DNA of 64,000 nt from Desulfosporosinus meridiei DSM 13257 (GCF_000231385.2 NC_018515.1:1182501-1246500), one strand, 5' to 3'; positions 38,179-47,386 are shown, numbered from the stretch's first letter. The notes: generated by a model not told the origin, from the sequence alone. A program made the numbers and translations.

Positions 38179-38625
38179 ATGACCGTCGACGCATTTCGCA
38201 TGTTTCAATTAGCTACCCAGGGATTCTGCTGCAGCCAAATCATGGTTATTCTAGGATTAGATGAACAAGGCCAGGAAAACCCAGACTTAATTAGAGCCAT
38301 GCATGGGTTGTGCGGAGGGATAGGCAGATCGGGAAAAACCTGCGGAGCACTTACCGGCGGAGTGTGTGTACTTGGCTTAAAGATGGGGAAAGGAACGCCC
38401 CAGGAATTTGGTCATTCCAAATTAAACCGGATGATCAATGATTTGCTGGAGTGGTTTGAAGAGGTTCATGGCAGTATCGATTGTGACGGGATTTTAGATC
38501 ACTCTCTGGGCGAGGGTAATGAGTACCCAGTGCAATGCGGCAATATTGTTTCAACTACCTTTAGTAAGGTTAATGAGATTTTGGCTGCCTATGCGGATGA
38601 GCCGGAAATGTCGGATGAGGAATAA
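38179..38625 (+). CDS. C-GCAxxG-C-C family protein (DVU_1555-like)
   Basis: A 148-residue protein of the C-GCAxxG-C-C family. Conserved Cys occur in GFCCSQ, LCGGIGRSGKTCGALTGG (the GCAxxG-type centre as CGALTGG), and near the end in DCDG and PVQCG. Such proteins are redox or cluster-binding and poorly characterised. GAGGGGGGAG lies just upstream of the ATG, 12 bases after the previous stop. It is part of the Mop accessory operon. Confidence 0.8.
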   Translation: MTVDAFRMFQLATQGFCCSQIMVILGLDEQGQENPDLIRAMHGLCGGIGRSGKTCGALTGGVCVLGLKMGKGTPQEFGHSKLNRMINDLLEWFEEVHGSIDCDGILDHSLGEGNEYPVQCGNIVSTTFSKVNEILAAYADEPEMSDEE

Positions 38626-38628
38626 ACA

Positions 38629-39414
38629 GTGGATAATAATGACCAAGGAATTTTTAAACTATATGAGAGTGACCTCTTGCGCCAGAGTACAGGGGATACC
38701 CTGAGACCGGGTGGTTTTTACTTAACGGATCTTGGAGTAAAAAGCTGCAATTTTTCCCCGGGGGCGCGGGTACTAGATGTGGGCTGCGGCAGCGGCGCAA
38801 CAGTTGATCGTTTGGTTTCCTTGTATGGACTACAGGCTTTAGGACTGGATCCCTCAGCACTGCTTCTGGAAAGTGGTCTAAAGAAGAACCCCAGTTTGAA
38901 TCTGATTCAAGGACAGGGAGAAGACTTGCCTTTTCCTGCTCAGCAAATGGACGGAGTATTTGCCGAGTGCGCTTTGTCCGTTATGGCAGACCTGGATCAA
39001 GTTCTCCAGGAAATTTTTAGAGTTCTTAAACCAGGCGGGTGGTTAGTTATCAATGACGTTTATGCCAAGAATCCCGACGGACTTACTGGTCTTCAAGCCC
39101 TTAAGCTCGATTCATGTATTCGCAGGGCCCTGCCCAAAGAGGCATTAGTTGATAAACTTCTCCAACAGGGTTTTCGACTTGTTAATTGGATGGATCATAC
39201 CAACTTATTGACCCAGCTAACTGTCAATTTAATCATGACCCATGGCTCCATGGACAATTTTTGGCTGAAGACATCAACCTGCTCGTGTTCTAATCTAGAC
39301 TCAGGTTCTGAATCAATTGATCCGATCCTTGTTCGAGGGGCTCTTAAGCAAGCCAAGATGGGATATTTCCAACTGATTGCCCAAAAGAAGGCTACTTCAG
39401 TTAGAAAGGGATAG
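38629..39414 (+). CDS. SAM-dependent methyltransferase of the Mop locus
   Basis: A 261-residue class I methyltransferase with motif I VLDVGCGSGATVDRLV, acidic loop ALGLDPS and the post-motif EIFRVLKPGGWLVINDVYAK. The C-terminal part contains CSCSN and resembles the companions of the following radical SAM gene (DVU_1556/TrsM-type). GTG start with GATGAGG eight bases upstream, three bases after the C-GCAxxG gene. The substrate is unknown; pairing with a radical SAM protein suggests modification of a protein or small molecule. Confidence 0.8.
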   Translation: MDNNDQGIFKLYESDLLRQSTGDTLRPGGFYLTDLGVKSCNFSPGARVLDVGCGSGATVDRLVSLYGLQALGLDPSALLLESGLKKNPSLNLIQGQGEDLPFPAQQMDGVFAECALSVMADLDQVLQEIFRVLKPGGWLVINDVYAKNPDGLTGLQALKLDSCIRRALPKEALVDKLLQQGFRLVNWMDHTNLLTQLTVNLIMTHGSMDNFWLKTSTCSCSNLDSGSESIDPILVRGALKQAKMGYFQLIAQKKATSVRKG

Positions 39415-39417
39415 CAG

Positions 39418-40773
39418 ATGGATATAAGAGACGAATATTTGATATCCGCAACCGAAAGCTTCACCGAGAGTTTATGTCCGGAATGTTTGCAGAGAATTCC
39501 GGCTCAGCGAGTGGTTGAGAAGGATGCAGTTTATATGGTCAAGCAATGCCCGGAACATGGAGACTATAGAACCCTGCTTTGGCGTGGGAGTCCCCAATGG
39601 GACTCTTGGCTCAGACCAACCATTCCGACCCCGCCAAAGGAGTGCTTTACTCAGGTTGAGAAAGGATGTCCCTTTGATTGCGGCTTATGCCGAGAACATT
39701 ATAAGACAACCTGTACAGCTTTGCTGGAGATTACTCAGCGTTGTAATTTAAACTGCCGGGTTTGTTTTGCCAATGCCGGTACGGAGCTTGATGAACCATC
39801 CTTAGCAGTGATCGAGGGATGGTATAAGAAGGTTCTTACTGCCAGCGGTTCGGTCAATATTCAGTTGTCCGGCGGCGAACCAACTATTAGAGATGACCTG
39901 CCGGAAATTGTGGAGATGGGAAGGAGCTTAGGCTTCAACTTTATTCAGCTAAACACCAATGGCTTGCGTCTGGCGGAAGACTTTGCTTTTGTAAGCCGAT
40001 TGAAAGAAGCGGGTCTTAGCTCCGTGTTCCTGCAATTTGACGGTACAGAGGATTTGATTTATCAGACAATCAGAGGCCGCAAGCTTTTGGAGGTTAAGGC
40101 CAAAGCCATAGACAATTGCGCTGAACAGGAGATTGGGGTGGTCTTAGTCCCTACCTTGATCCCGGGGATTAATACTCACAATATCGGAGGAATCCTCAAG
40201 TTTGCCTTAGAGAAACATCCCGCTGTCAGAGGGGTGCACTTTCAGCCCGTTAGTTATTTCGGAAGGATTCTCAAGGAACCCCAGGATTCAGACCGGATCA
40301 CCCTCCCTGAAGTCATTCGAGCCATTGAGGAACAGACGGATGGACTGATCAAGGTCGGCAATCTGAAACCCCATAATGGTCGCTGCTCCTTTAGCGGCAA
40401 TTTCATCAAACAAAGGGACGGTTCATTAAAGCCCATTGTCAATAATTCCTGTTGCACCGGGCCGGAGCGGGCAGATGAGCTGGCTCGAAAAACCCGAAGT
40501 TTTGTGGCTCGGCAATGGTCGGGGGCAGAAACCTTAAAGATTCAGCCTCTAAGCACCCAGCCCTCCAACTCCTGGGACAATCTAATTCAACAACTGAAAA
40601 CCTATGCCTTTTCCATCAGCGGTATGGCCTTTCAGGATGTCTGGAATCTGGATATTGAACGCCTAAAAAATTGTTGTATTCATGTGGTCAGCCCTGAAGG
40701 CAAGTTAATTCCTTTTTGCGCTTACAACCTTACAGATAAACTCGGGCACTCAATTTACCGGAGGGAGAGATAG
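39418..40773 (+). CDS. Radical SAM protein of the Mop locus (TrsS-like)
   Basis: A 451-residue radical SAM enzyme. The cluster motif is CNLNCRVC within LLEITQRCNLNCRVCFANAG. An N-terminal Cys region precedes it (LCPECLQRI and KGCPFDCGLCREHYKTTC), probably for extra metal or iron-sulfur sites, and the C-terminus has FCAYNLTDKLGHSIYR. Relatives near selenium- or molybdenum-dependent enzymes may carry selenocysteine, but no in-frame TGA is used here. ATG with GAAAGGGA upstream. It is tightly coupled to the methyltransferase gene (3-base gap). Confidence 0.85.
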   Translation: MDIRDEYLISATESFTESLCPECLQRIPAQRVVEKDAVYMVKQCPEHGDYRTLLWRGSPQWDSWLRPTIPTPPKECFTQVEKGCPFDCGLCREHYKTTCTALLEITQRCNLNCRVCFANAGTELDEPSLAVIEGWYKKVLTASGSVNIQLSGGEPTIRDDLPEIVEMGRSLGFNFIQLNTNGLRLAEDFAFVSRLKEAGLSSVFLQFDGTEDLIYQTIRGRKLLEVKAKAIDNCAEQEIGVVLVPTLIPGINTHNIGGILKFALEKHPAVRGVHFQPVSYFGRILKEPQDSDRITLPEVIRAIEEQTDGLIKVGNLKPHNGRCSFSGNFIKQRDGSLKPIVNNSCCTGPERADELARKTRSFVARQWSGAETLKIQPLSTQPSNSWDNLIQQLKTYAFSISGMAFQDVWNLDIERLKNCCIHVVSPEGKLIPFCAYNLTDKLGHSIYRRER

Positions 40774-40775
40774 GT

Positions 40776-42116
40776 TTGGCTATAGCAACCACCTCCCTGG
40801 AGCCGTGGATTAGCAGCAAAATCAACGGAGATTCTTCAAAGAACTTAACCAGAACCCGAATTGAAAACTATCAAATACAAAAGCTGCAGGAAACTCTTCA
40901 GTGGGCTATCAGCAACAGCAGGTTTTACAGACATTTATACTCAGGCCGGGCTTGTGAGATAGACAACCTTAAGGATTTATTACAGTTGCCCTTTACCACC
41001 CCTGAAGATTTAAGACAGAATCCTTTGGATTTCCTCTGTGTCTCGCAAAATGAGATCAATAGAATCGTTACTTTACAGAGCTCGGGCACAACCGGCAAAC
41101 CTAAGCGCTTGTTTTTTACTGAGGCAGATCAAGAATTAACCATCGATTTCTTTCGTCATGGTATGTTAACCCTGGTAAAACCCGGAGATAGAGTCTTGAT
41201 AATGCTGCCGGGAGGTACCCCGGGAAGCGTCGGAGATTTGCTGCGCTTAGGTTTAGAAAGAGCGGGTATAACAGGGATTGTTCATGGTCTGGTCAGCAAT
41301 CCGGAGTCAACTTTAGAGCAGATCAAAGTAAACAAGATTACTGCTTTAGTAGGAATCCCTACCCAAGTCCTGAGCTTGGCTCGTTTTAAAAATTCCCAAG
41401 GACGCCCAGTCCATTTGAGCTTGAGTAGGGTTTTGTTAAGTACGGATTACGTACCCCTAGCTATAGCGCAAGAACTGGAAAAGACATGGGGATGCAAAGT
41501 ATTTAATCACTACGGAATGACTGAGATGGGACTGGGAGGAGGCCTGGAATGTGAAGGCTTCTGCGGTTACCATCTCAGGGAAGCGGATCTCTATCTGGAA
41601 ATCATCGATCCCCGCTCCGGGCTGCCTGTCGAGGATGGGCAGCGAGGAGAGATCGTCCTAACCACTTTGACTCGGAAGGGAATGCCCTTGATCCGCTATC
41701 GAACAGGTGACCTGTCCAGATTTATTCCGGATCCCTGCGTTTGCGGGACAGTATTAAAGAGACTGGAACTGCTGAAGTCCAGAGATCGGGTTTACCTGAC
41801 CGAGACGGAGTACCTTACTATGGCGGACTTTGACGAGGTATTGTTTGCTTTGCCTAAAGTTATGGATTTCGAGGTAACCCTTACGAAGAAGGGAGCAAAG
41901 GAAAGCTATTTACAACTCAGAGTCCAGCTAAAGGGTTCCTTTTCCTTGGCAACCCAGAATAATCTTATGGAAGCCTTAGATAAAATTCCTGCCCTCAGAA
42001 ATGCCAGACAGCTGGGTCAACTGAAGGTAATGCTTTTGCTCATCTCCAGCACAGGACTAATTGTTCAAAAAAGCACATCTAAACGACAAATTCTCGACAA
42101 GAGAGGGAGTGACTAG
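40776..42116 (+). CDS. AMP-dependent CoA ligase-like protein (PaaK type)
   Basis: A 446-residue adenylate-forming enzyme like phenylacetate-CoA ligase. The phosphate loop is TLQSSGTTGKPKRLFFT, with NHYGMTEMGLGG as the A5 motif and YRTGDLSRF as the A7 motif. The usual C-terminal Lys region is less clear. It could turn the acid made by Mop into an acyl-CoA, or activate a biosynthetic acid; this is inference. TTG start with GGAGGGAGAG upstream, two bases after the radical SAM gene. Related to the DVU_1553-type ligases. Confidence 0.8.
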   Translation: MAIATTSLEPWISSKINGDSSKNLTRTRIENYQIQKLQETLQWAISNSRFYRHLYSGRACEIDNLKDLLQLPFTTPEDLRQNPLDFLCVSQNEINRIVTLQSSGTTGKPKRLFFTEADQELTIDFFRHGMLTLVKPGDRVLIMLPGGTPGSVGDLLRLGLERAGITGIVHGLVSNPESTLEQIKVNKITALVGIPTQVLSLARFKNSQGRPVHLSLSRVLLSTDYVPLAIAQELEKTWGCKVFNHYGMTEMGLGGGLECEGFCGYHLREADLYLEIIDPRSGLPVEDGQRGEIVLTTLTRKGMPLIRYRTGDLSRFIPDPCVCGTVLKRLELLKSRDRVYLTETEYLTMADFDEVLFALPKVMDFEVTLTKKGAKESYLQLRVQLKGSFSLATQNNLMEALDKIPALRNARQLGQLKVMLLLISSTGLIVQKSTSKRQILDKRGSD

Positions 42117-43238
42117 TTGTTAACAGCAATCATAGTTGCCGCCGGCTACTCATTTCGCATGAAACGCTTCAAACCCCTTTTATCCTTGGGCGAGGACACG
42201 GTCTTAGAAAAAGCTGTTGAAAGCTTCGTTAAGGGTGGAATAAGGGATATTCGCGTGGTAGTGGGGCATCGAGCCAACGAAATGTATCCTATTTTAGAGA
42301 AAATCGAAGTTCAGACGGTTGTCAACCCGAATTTTTCTGAGGGCATGTTCTCCTCGGTGAGAGCCGGAGTTGAAAGCCTGCCCTCGGAGGCGAAAGGATT
42401 TTTTTTGTTACCTGTGGATAATCCAATCATCAGGCCGGACAGTATCAAGAAGCTGGAGAGTGCCTTCATGACAACAAGATTTGGTATTATCTACCCAACT
42501 TATCAAGGCACCAGGGGACACCCTCCTTTAATTTCCTGCCGCTATGGGAAAAAAGTAATGTTTTGGGATAAACCGGGAGGAATGAAGGCTTTATTAGAAC
42601 AATATGAACAGGACGCCTTGGAGGTGGAGGTGGAGGACCCTGGAATTCTGCTGGATATGGACACACCGGAAGACTATCAACAAATGCTCAACTATTGCGG
42701 GCATTCCCAGATACCTTCGGAAAAAGAGTGTTACGCTATCCTGAAAAGTTCTAACACTTCTCCACAGGTGGTAAATCATTGCCAGCAGGTAGCACAGGTA
42801 AGTAGTGTCCTGGGAAGTTGTTTAATTAGGTGCGGATGTCCGCTGAACCAGGAACTCATCAAGGCAGCTGCCCTGCTGCATGACTTAGCCAAAGGGGAAG
42901 CTAACCATGCCTTGGCGGGTGCCAAAATGCTGGTTAAATATCCGGAAGTAGCCCTGATTGTCGCTGAACACATGGATATTTGTCTAGATTCAACAGACCG
43001 CCTTTTAACAGAGAAAGAAGTGGTTTATTTGGCAGACAAACTTGTTAAAGAGGAACAAATTATCTCACTCCAGGCTAGATTCTCCGGACTCTTGGAACAG
43101 TTCAAGAACAATGTTGAGGTTTCCAATAAGATTATCCTCAGACTTAGCAACGCCGAAAAAATCCAGGGGAAAATAGAAGAGATCGTTAAGATGCCATTGC
43201 CGGACATATGGAAGGTTGAGCTAGGAGGAAAGGGCTAA
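42117..43238 (+). CDS. MocA-like nucleotidyltransferase fused to HD domain
   Basis: A 373-residue two-domain protein. Residues 1-190 are a MobA/MocA-type NTP transferase (IIVAAGYSFRMKRFKPLL, VNPNFSEGMFSSVRAG, LPVDNPIIRP, GHPPLI). Residues 215-365 are an HD phosphohydrolase-type domain (ALLHDLAKGEANHALAGA). MocA adds CMP to molybdopterin, the cofactor form used by Mop, so this is a good candidate for that step; the HD part may be a hydrolase counterpart. TTG start overlaps the upstream TAG region with GAGGGAG before it. Matches the DVU_1551-type family. Confidence 0.82.
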   Translation: MLTAIIVAAGYSFRMKRFKPLLSLGEDTVLEKAVESFVKGGIRDIRVVVGHRANEMYPILEKIEVQTVVNPNFSEGMFSSVRAGVESLPSEAKGFFLLPVDNPIIRPDSIKKLESAFMTTRFGIIYPTYQGTRGHPPLISCRYGKKVMFWDKPGGMKALLEQYEQDALEVEVEDPGILLDMDTPEDYQQMLNYCGHSQIPSEKECYAILKSSNTSPQVVNHCQQVAQVSSVLGSCLIRCGCPLNQELIKAAALLHDLAKGEANHALAGAKMLVKYPEVALIVAEHMDICLDSTDRLLTEKEVVYLADKLVKEEQIISLQARFSGLLEQFKNNVEVSNKIILRLSNAEKIQGKIEEIVKMPLPDIWKVELGGKG

Positions 43239-44341
43239 TGGATAAGGAAATAATTTTTGGCCTTAAAAAGGCCATCGCAGAAACAATGGAAGCAGCACTG
43301 ATTACAGTAACCAACGTATTAGGCTCAACTCCCCGTAAGCCGGGAGCAAAAATGTTGGTTTTTGCTGATGGAACAACCCTAGGAACCATTGGCGGCGGAT
43401 GTGGGGAAGCAGAGGGAAGAAGAGAGGCTCTTAATGTTATCGCAGCTCAGACCTCGAAGATACACTACCTTAATATGACTGCAGACCTGGCCTCAGATGA
43501 GGGTATGGTTTGTGGAGGGATTATGGGATTATTCATTGATTATCTGGGGCCCTATAGTCCGGAGGAACACCTGAAAATCATGCAAGATTATTTGGCTGAC
43601 TTGGAAAGGGTAAAACCTGTTCTTGTAACTGTTATAGAGGCCCATAATCAGGAATTAGTAGGGAAAAAATTATTCGTCCTAGACAATGGAGAGATCAAAG
43701 GGGATTTAGGCTCAGAAGAGCTAACTCGAATTGCTCTGGAAAATGCCAAAATCGGAGCTAAGCGCTGTCAGCCGGTCTTGGTGAGTTTAGACTTAGAGTT
43801 TGAGCCCTGCGATACTTCGGTTAAGAAACCAGCCTATCGTTTTTTGGTGGAGTCACCCCAGACGGTTGTCCAACTGTTAATTCTGGGTGCGGGACATATT
43901 GCCCTCCCCCTGGCGGCTATGGCTAAGATGGTAGGGTATGAGGTTACTGTGGTAGATGATCGGTTATCCTTTGCCAATGCTTACCGATTTCCAACGGCTG
44001 ATAAAATTCTGTGCGATGACTTTGAACTTGCCATAGATAAGATAACCATTAATCCCCAAACATTTGTGGTGATTATTACCCGTGGACACCGCTATGACAA
44101 ACTCTGCCTGCGTAAAGTGATCGATCAGCCAGCTTCCTACATCGGTATGATTGGCAGTCGGAAAAGGGTGAAAGCCTTGCTTGCTGAACTGGAGGAAGAG
44201 GGAATTTCCAGAGAAGGGCTGCAAAAGGTGTATTCCCCCATCGGCCTGAAAATCGGGGCGGAAACTCCTGAAGAAATTGCTGTAAGCATTCTTAGCGAAC
44301 TGATAAAAGTTCAAAGGGAGTTGGATCAAAAGGTAAGGTAA
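43238..44341 (+). CDS. xdhC: XdhC family protein (copy 1)
   Basis: A 367-residue XdhC/CoxI-type protein, which binds molybdenum cofactor, protects and sulfurates it and inserts it into xanthine-oxidase-family enzymes. The N-terminal domain contains VLGSTPRKPGAKMLV and GTIGGGCGEAEGRREA; the C-terminal part is a Rossmann domain (LILGAGHIALPLAAMAK) ending near MIGSRKRVKALL. ATG overlaps the preceding TAA as TAATG. The paralog at 56550 is closely similar. The natural client is the Mop enzyme of this locus. Confidence 0.88.
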   Translation: MDKEIIFGLKKAIAETMEAALITVTNVLGSTPRKPGAKMLVFADGTTLGTIGGGCGEAEGRREALNVIAAQTSKIHYLNMTADLASDEGMVCGGIMGLFIDYLGPYSPEEHLKIMQDYLADLERVKPVLVTVIEAHNQELVGKKLFVLDNGEIKGDLGSEELTRIALENAKIGAKRCQPVLVSLDLEFEPCDTSVKKPAYRFLVESPQTVVQLLILGAGHIALPLAAMAKMVGYEVTVVDDRLSFANAYRFPTADKILCDDFELAIDKITINPQTFVVIITRGHRYDKLCLRKVIDQPASYIGMIGSRKRVKALLAELEEEGISREGLQKVYSPIGLKIGAETPEEIAVSILSELIKVQRELDQKVR

Positions 44342-44363
44342 ATTGAAATGAGCATAATCAATT

Positions 44364-44966
44364 ATGAGTAAAAAATTTATTTATTTACTAAGGCACGGGG
44401 ATATTGGTCTTGGTAAAGAGAAACGCTATATTAGTCAAACGGACTTGCCCCTAAGTGTCCTTGGCGAGCAGCAAGCAAATTTATTGAAGGAGAAGTTGAG
44501 TCGGGTGCCCTTAGATAGCATATACTGCAGCGATTTAGCGAGGTCAGAACAAACTGCTGATATAATTGCTGCGGTTCATCAAATTAAACCCATAGCGCGC
44601 CAGGAATTACGCGAAATAAGGATGGGCGATTGGGAAGGGCAGCTTTTCTCAGAGATCAGAGCTAAGTATCCCAAGGAATTTCGGGAACGTGGAGAAGATA
44701 TCGCCAATTACACGCCGCCAGGGGGGGAAAGTTTCTCTGATTGTTACCAAAGAGTGATTCCTGTCCTGGAAAACCTATCAAAATCCAACGAAACAACTAT
44801 CGCAATTGTTGGGCATGCAGGCGTCAATAGAGTAATATTGTGCCATGTACTGGGTATGCCTTTAGAAAACCTCTTTCGTTTTGAGCAAAGTTATGGATGT
44901 GTTAATCTGATCAGCAAAGAGGGTTCAGAATATCGATTGAACTATTTAAACTATATAGTCACCTGA
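44364..44966 (+). CDS. Histidine phosphatase family protein
   Basis: A 200-residue phosphoglycerate-mutase-like phosphatase. The active-site RHG motif is in IYLLRHGDIGLG; the partner His lies in AIVGHAGVNRV. The Glu region is in REIRMGDWEG. Such enzymes include CobC-type alpha-ribazole phosphatase and general phosphatases. It is last in the Mop accessory operon, 22 bases after xdhC, with a weak ribosome site. The substrate is unknown, and its place beside the nucleotidyltransferase suggests a cofactor-related phosphoester. Confidence 0.82.
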   Translation: MSKKFIYLLRHGDIGLGKEKRYISQTDLPLSVLGEQQANLLKEKLSRVPLDSIYCSDLARSEQTADIIAAVHQIKPIARQELREIRMGDWEGQLFSEIRAKYPKEFRERGEDIANYTPPGGESFSDCYQRVIPVLENLSKSNETTIAIVGHAGVNRVILCHVLGMPLENLFRFEQSYGCVNLISKEGSEYRLNYLNYIVT

Positions 44967-45023
44967 ATCTCTCTAAAGATTATTAAAGAGGCATGAAAGC
45001 TAGACCGCCTCTCACACACCGAT

Positions 45024-45075
45024 AAAGGGGTAGATCCTTTAACACAATTATTGTGTTAAAGGATCTACCCCCTTT
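45024..45075. repeat. Perfect 21-bp-arm palindrome, bidirectional terminator
   Basis: GGGGTAGATCCTTTAACACAA (45027-45047) pairs perfectly with its complement (45051-45071) around a TTA loop. It lies between the forward phosphatase gene and the reverse regulator, so it can terminate both. The inner CCTTTAACACAAT is shared with the larger palindrome at 56375, so it belongs to a dispersed palindrome family. Confidence 0.8.
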
Positions 45076-45085
45076 ACATGCCGAG

Positions 45086-46960
45086 CTATATATTAACACC
45101 CAGATCCTTCATCTTCCGATAGAGAGTATTTCTCCCGATGCCAAGGAGCTTAGCAGCTGGGGCTATCTTCCCGTTAGTTTGATTAAGGGCGTAAAGAATA
45201 GCCTGTTTAGTTTGTTGATTTAGCAGGGGTTCAGCTTTGGTTACTGATTTGTTTTGCAAAGACTGCCGAATTTCATCCGGTAAATCTTCAACGGTAAGAA
45301 CGGGACCTTCTGCTAAAGCAACCATGCTTTCAATACAGTTCTCTAATTCTCGGACATTACCAGGCCAGGAATGGGAGGACAGATATGAAAACACTTCTTC
45401 TTGAATACCCAGCAGTGGGAGTTCCAGGGAATTACATGTTTTGTCAATAAAATAACGAACTAAGTCAGGAATATCCTCTGTACGTTCCCGGAGGGGAGGT
45501 AATTCTAAAGTAATGACTTTAAGGCGATAGTATAAATCTAAGCGAAATTTTTCCTCAGTTACTAGCACGGAGAGATCTTTATGAGTAGCAGCAATGACAC
45601 GAACATCTATTTTTAAAGCTTTTGTATCCCCAATCCGAGAAACTTCCTTTTCTTGCAGCACTCGAAGAAGTGCTACTTGAACATTTAAGGGCATATCTCC
45701 AATTTCATCAAGGAATATAGTCCCGTTATTAGCTAATTCAAATTTGCCGGGTTTTCCACCCCGGCGTGCTCCCGTGAAGGCACCATCAACATAACCAAAC
45801 AATTCACTTTCTATAAGTGTGGCAGGAAGTGAGGCGCAATTCAAGGCGACAAAGGGTCCTTCGCTTCGAGAGCTGAGTTGATGGATTGTACGGGAAATTA
45901 TTTCTTTACCTGTTCCACTCTCTCCATTAATAAGCACAGAAGAGCGGGTGGAAGCAATTTTAGAAACTCGTGCCAGCATTCGTTGTGACAGAACACTATT
46001 CCCAATCCACATTGTATTAGATAGAGAAGTTGCTTTAGAGATGTTTAGAGTTCCTACGGCACCTAATGTTTTTCCGGAGTTATTGACAACTTGATTTAGG
46101 TGAGAGGTAATTTCTTTACCTGAACGATCTTTTAAATGGAGATTCAATGAGTGCCCATTTAACATCCATCCTTTTGGGGTGCTAAAAACATCTCCTGCGG
46201 GTTGTCCTATGATCTCTTCTTGTCTGCGGCCAAGCAATCCCGCCCCGTAAGCATTGATGTTAGTTATGATGCCATTGTGGTCAATGGCCAGAAATCCTTG
46301 TTGTAACAATGAAGAAGCTAACTTTGAACCTTCTTGGTAAAACTTCAATTGGTTTTCCAACTCAAAAAGTCGTAAGTTTTTCTCGATCATACTTGCGCCC
46401 ATCATAGCGATGTTCAATATCTTTTGGCGATCCGGATTAGCTTCGCCGCTTATATCTAAAACTCCAAGGGGGATACCCTGACTGTTTTGGATTGGGGCAG
46501 CCCAACAGGCCAAAAAATGATTATCGTGAACGAAGTGCTCCCATCCAAAAACCGATATGGGAGAATTGTCTCGTAAGGCTGTTCCAATGGCATTAGTCCC
46601 TCGAATTTCTTCACGCCAACTGGCTCCGGGACTTAAATTTACTTTTTGAGCCTTACTCATAAAGTGCGTGTCTCCAACGGCTTCGATAATGTAACCATCA
46701 TTATCACCCAACAAAACAGTATAATTATTGCTTCCTAATAAGTTGAAAATATATGGCAAAACAGGCTCACTAGCTCGGATCAAGGATTCTTGAGAGTCAC
46801 GGCGCTCGCTGAGGCGTGAGGTTGTCAGAATGTCCTGGTTAGAAACTAGGGTGTGATCTACATGATACTCTAAGCTTCTCTGCCAAGATCGATAGATAGT
46901 AGGAGTTACTTCCGACTCAACACTTTCGCCTTTAATAAAACGCTTCCACTGATTATCCAT
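45086..46960 (-). CDS. Sigma-54-dependent regulator, AcoR-like (copy 2)
   Basis: A 624-residue paralog of the regulator at 29048 with the same layout: GAF-type sensor (GTNAIGTALRDNSP, HFLACWAAPIQNSQGIP), PAS domain, AAA+ domain (GESGTGKE, GAFTGA, FLDEIGD) and Fis-type helix-turn-helix (GKIAPAAKLLGIGRNTLYRKM). Similarity runs the full length, so the two arose by duplication and keep similar DNA specificity. It is divergent from the tungsten oxidoreductase, whose sigma-54 promoter and upstream inverted repeat it probably uses. The start is ATG; AGGGAGGC precedes it. Confidence 0.92.
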   Translation of the reverse strand: MDNQWKRFIKGESVESEVTPTIYRSWQRSLEYHVDHTLVSNQDILTTSRLSERRDSQESLIRASEPVLPYIFNLLGSNNYTVLLGDNDGYIIEAVGDTHFMSKAQKVNLSPGASWREEIRGTNAIGTALRDNSPISVFGWEHFVHDNHFLACWAAPIQNSQGIPLGVLDISGEANPDRQKILNIAMMGASMIEKNLRLFELENQLKFYQEGSKLASSLLQQGFLAIDHNGIITNINAYGAGLLGRRQEEIIGQPAGDVFSTPKGWMLNGHSLNLHLKDRSGKEITSHLNQVVNNSGKTLGAVGTLNISKATSLSNTMWIGNSVLSQRMLARVSKIASTRSSVLINGESGTGKEIISRTIHQLSSRSEGPFVALNCASLPATLIESELFGYVDGAFTGARRGGKPGKFELANNGTIFLDEIGDMPLNVQVALLRVLQEKEVSRIGDTKALKIDVRVIAATHKDLSVLVTEEKFRLDLYYRLKVITLELPPLRERTEDIPDLVRYFIDKTCNSLELPLLGIQEEVFSYLSSHSWPGNVRELENCIESMVALAEGPVLTVEDLPDEIRQSLQNKSVTKAEPLLNQQTKQAILYALNQTNGKIAPAAKLLGIGRNTLYRKMKDLGVNI

Positions 46961-47006
46961 GACTCTTTTTGCCTCCCTCTCTCGGAATATTGTCCTTACA
47001 ATTGAC

Positions 47007-47035
47007 AGAATAACATATCTATTTTAATCAAACAA
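47007..47035 (-). promoter_or_regulatory. Sigma-A promoter of regulator copy 2
   Basis: On the reverse strand TTGTTT (47035-47030) and TATTCT (47012-47007) with a 17-base spacer, matching the promoter found before regulator copy 1 in position and flanking bases. Confidence 0.6.
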
Positions 47036-47064
47036 CAAGATTACAGAATATAACTTTCGACAAG

Positions 47065-47081
47065 TGTTCAATAATGGAACA
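47065..47081. promoter_or_regulatory. Inverted-repeat operator TGTTC-N7-GAACA
   Basis: A perfect 5-base inverted repeat with a 7-base spacer, 30 bases upstream of the regulator promoter and about 190 bases upstream of the sigma-54 promoter of the tungsten enzyme, a usual distance for an activator site. Same pattern as at 31016 and 53691-53738. Confidence 0.65.
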
Positions 47082-47269
47082 TAACTTGCACACAAAATGC
47101 ACGGATACGGAGCAAAAAGTAATAACTCAAGTTTTAAATAAAATTTAAGTCGTTTTATATCAATTTAATGGTGTTTGGTTTAATTTGATTTAGTTTGGTA
47201 TAGTTAGTTTTTAATTGAAATGATTTAACGTATTAGAATATTTGTTTTTATTTTAAAGTTTTTAACATA

Positions 47270-47285
47270 TGGCACATTAATTGCT
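47270..47285 (+). promoter_or_regulatory. Sigma-54 promoter of the aldehyde ferredoxin oxidoreductase
   Basis: TGGCACA-TTAA-TTGCT matches the -24/-12 consensus with the invariant GG and GC at the right distance. It lies about 100 bases before the start codon. Confidence 0.88.
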
Positions 47286-47386
47286 ATATAATTATGATTA
47301 AGATCCCATAATGGACGGGTAGTTTATAAGATTCAACCATCTGGGGATGTAAAGAAGAAGAATAAAATTTACGAGGAGGAAGATTC

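Noticed and set aside
39418-40773. Possible selenocysteine in the radical SAM protein
   Set aside because: Relatives may contain selenocysteine, but this frame has no in-frame TGA before its natural stop.
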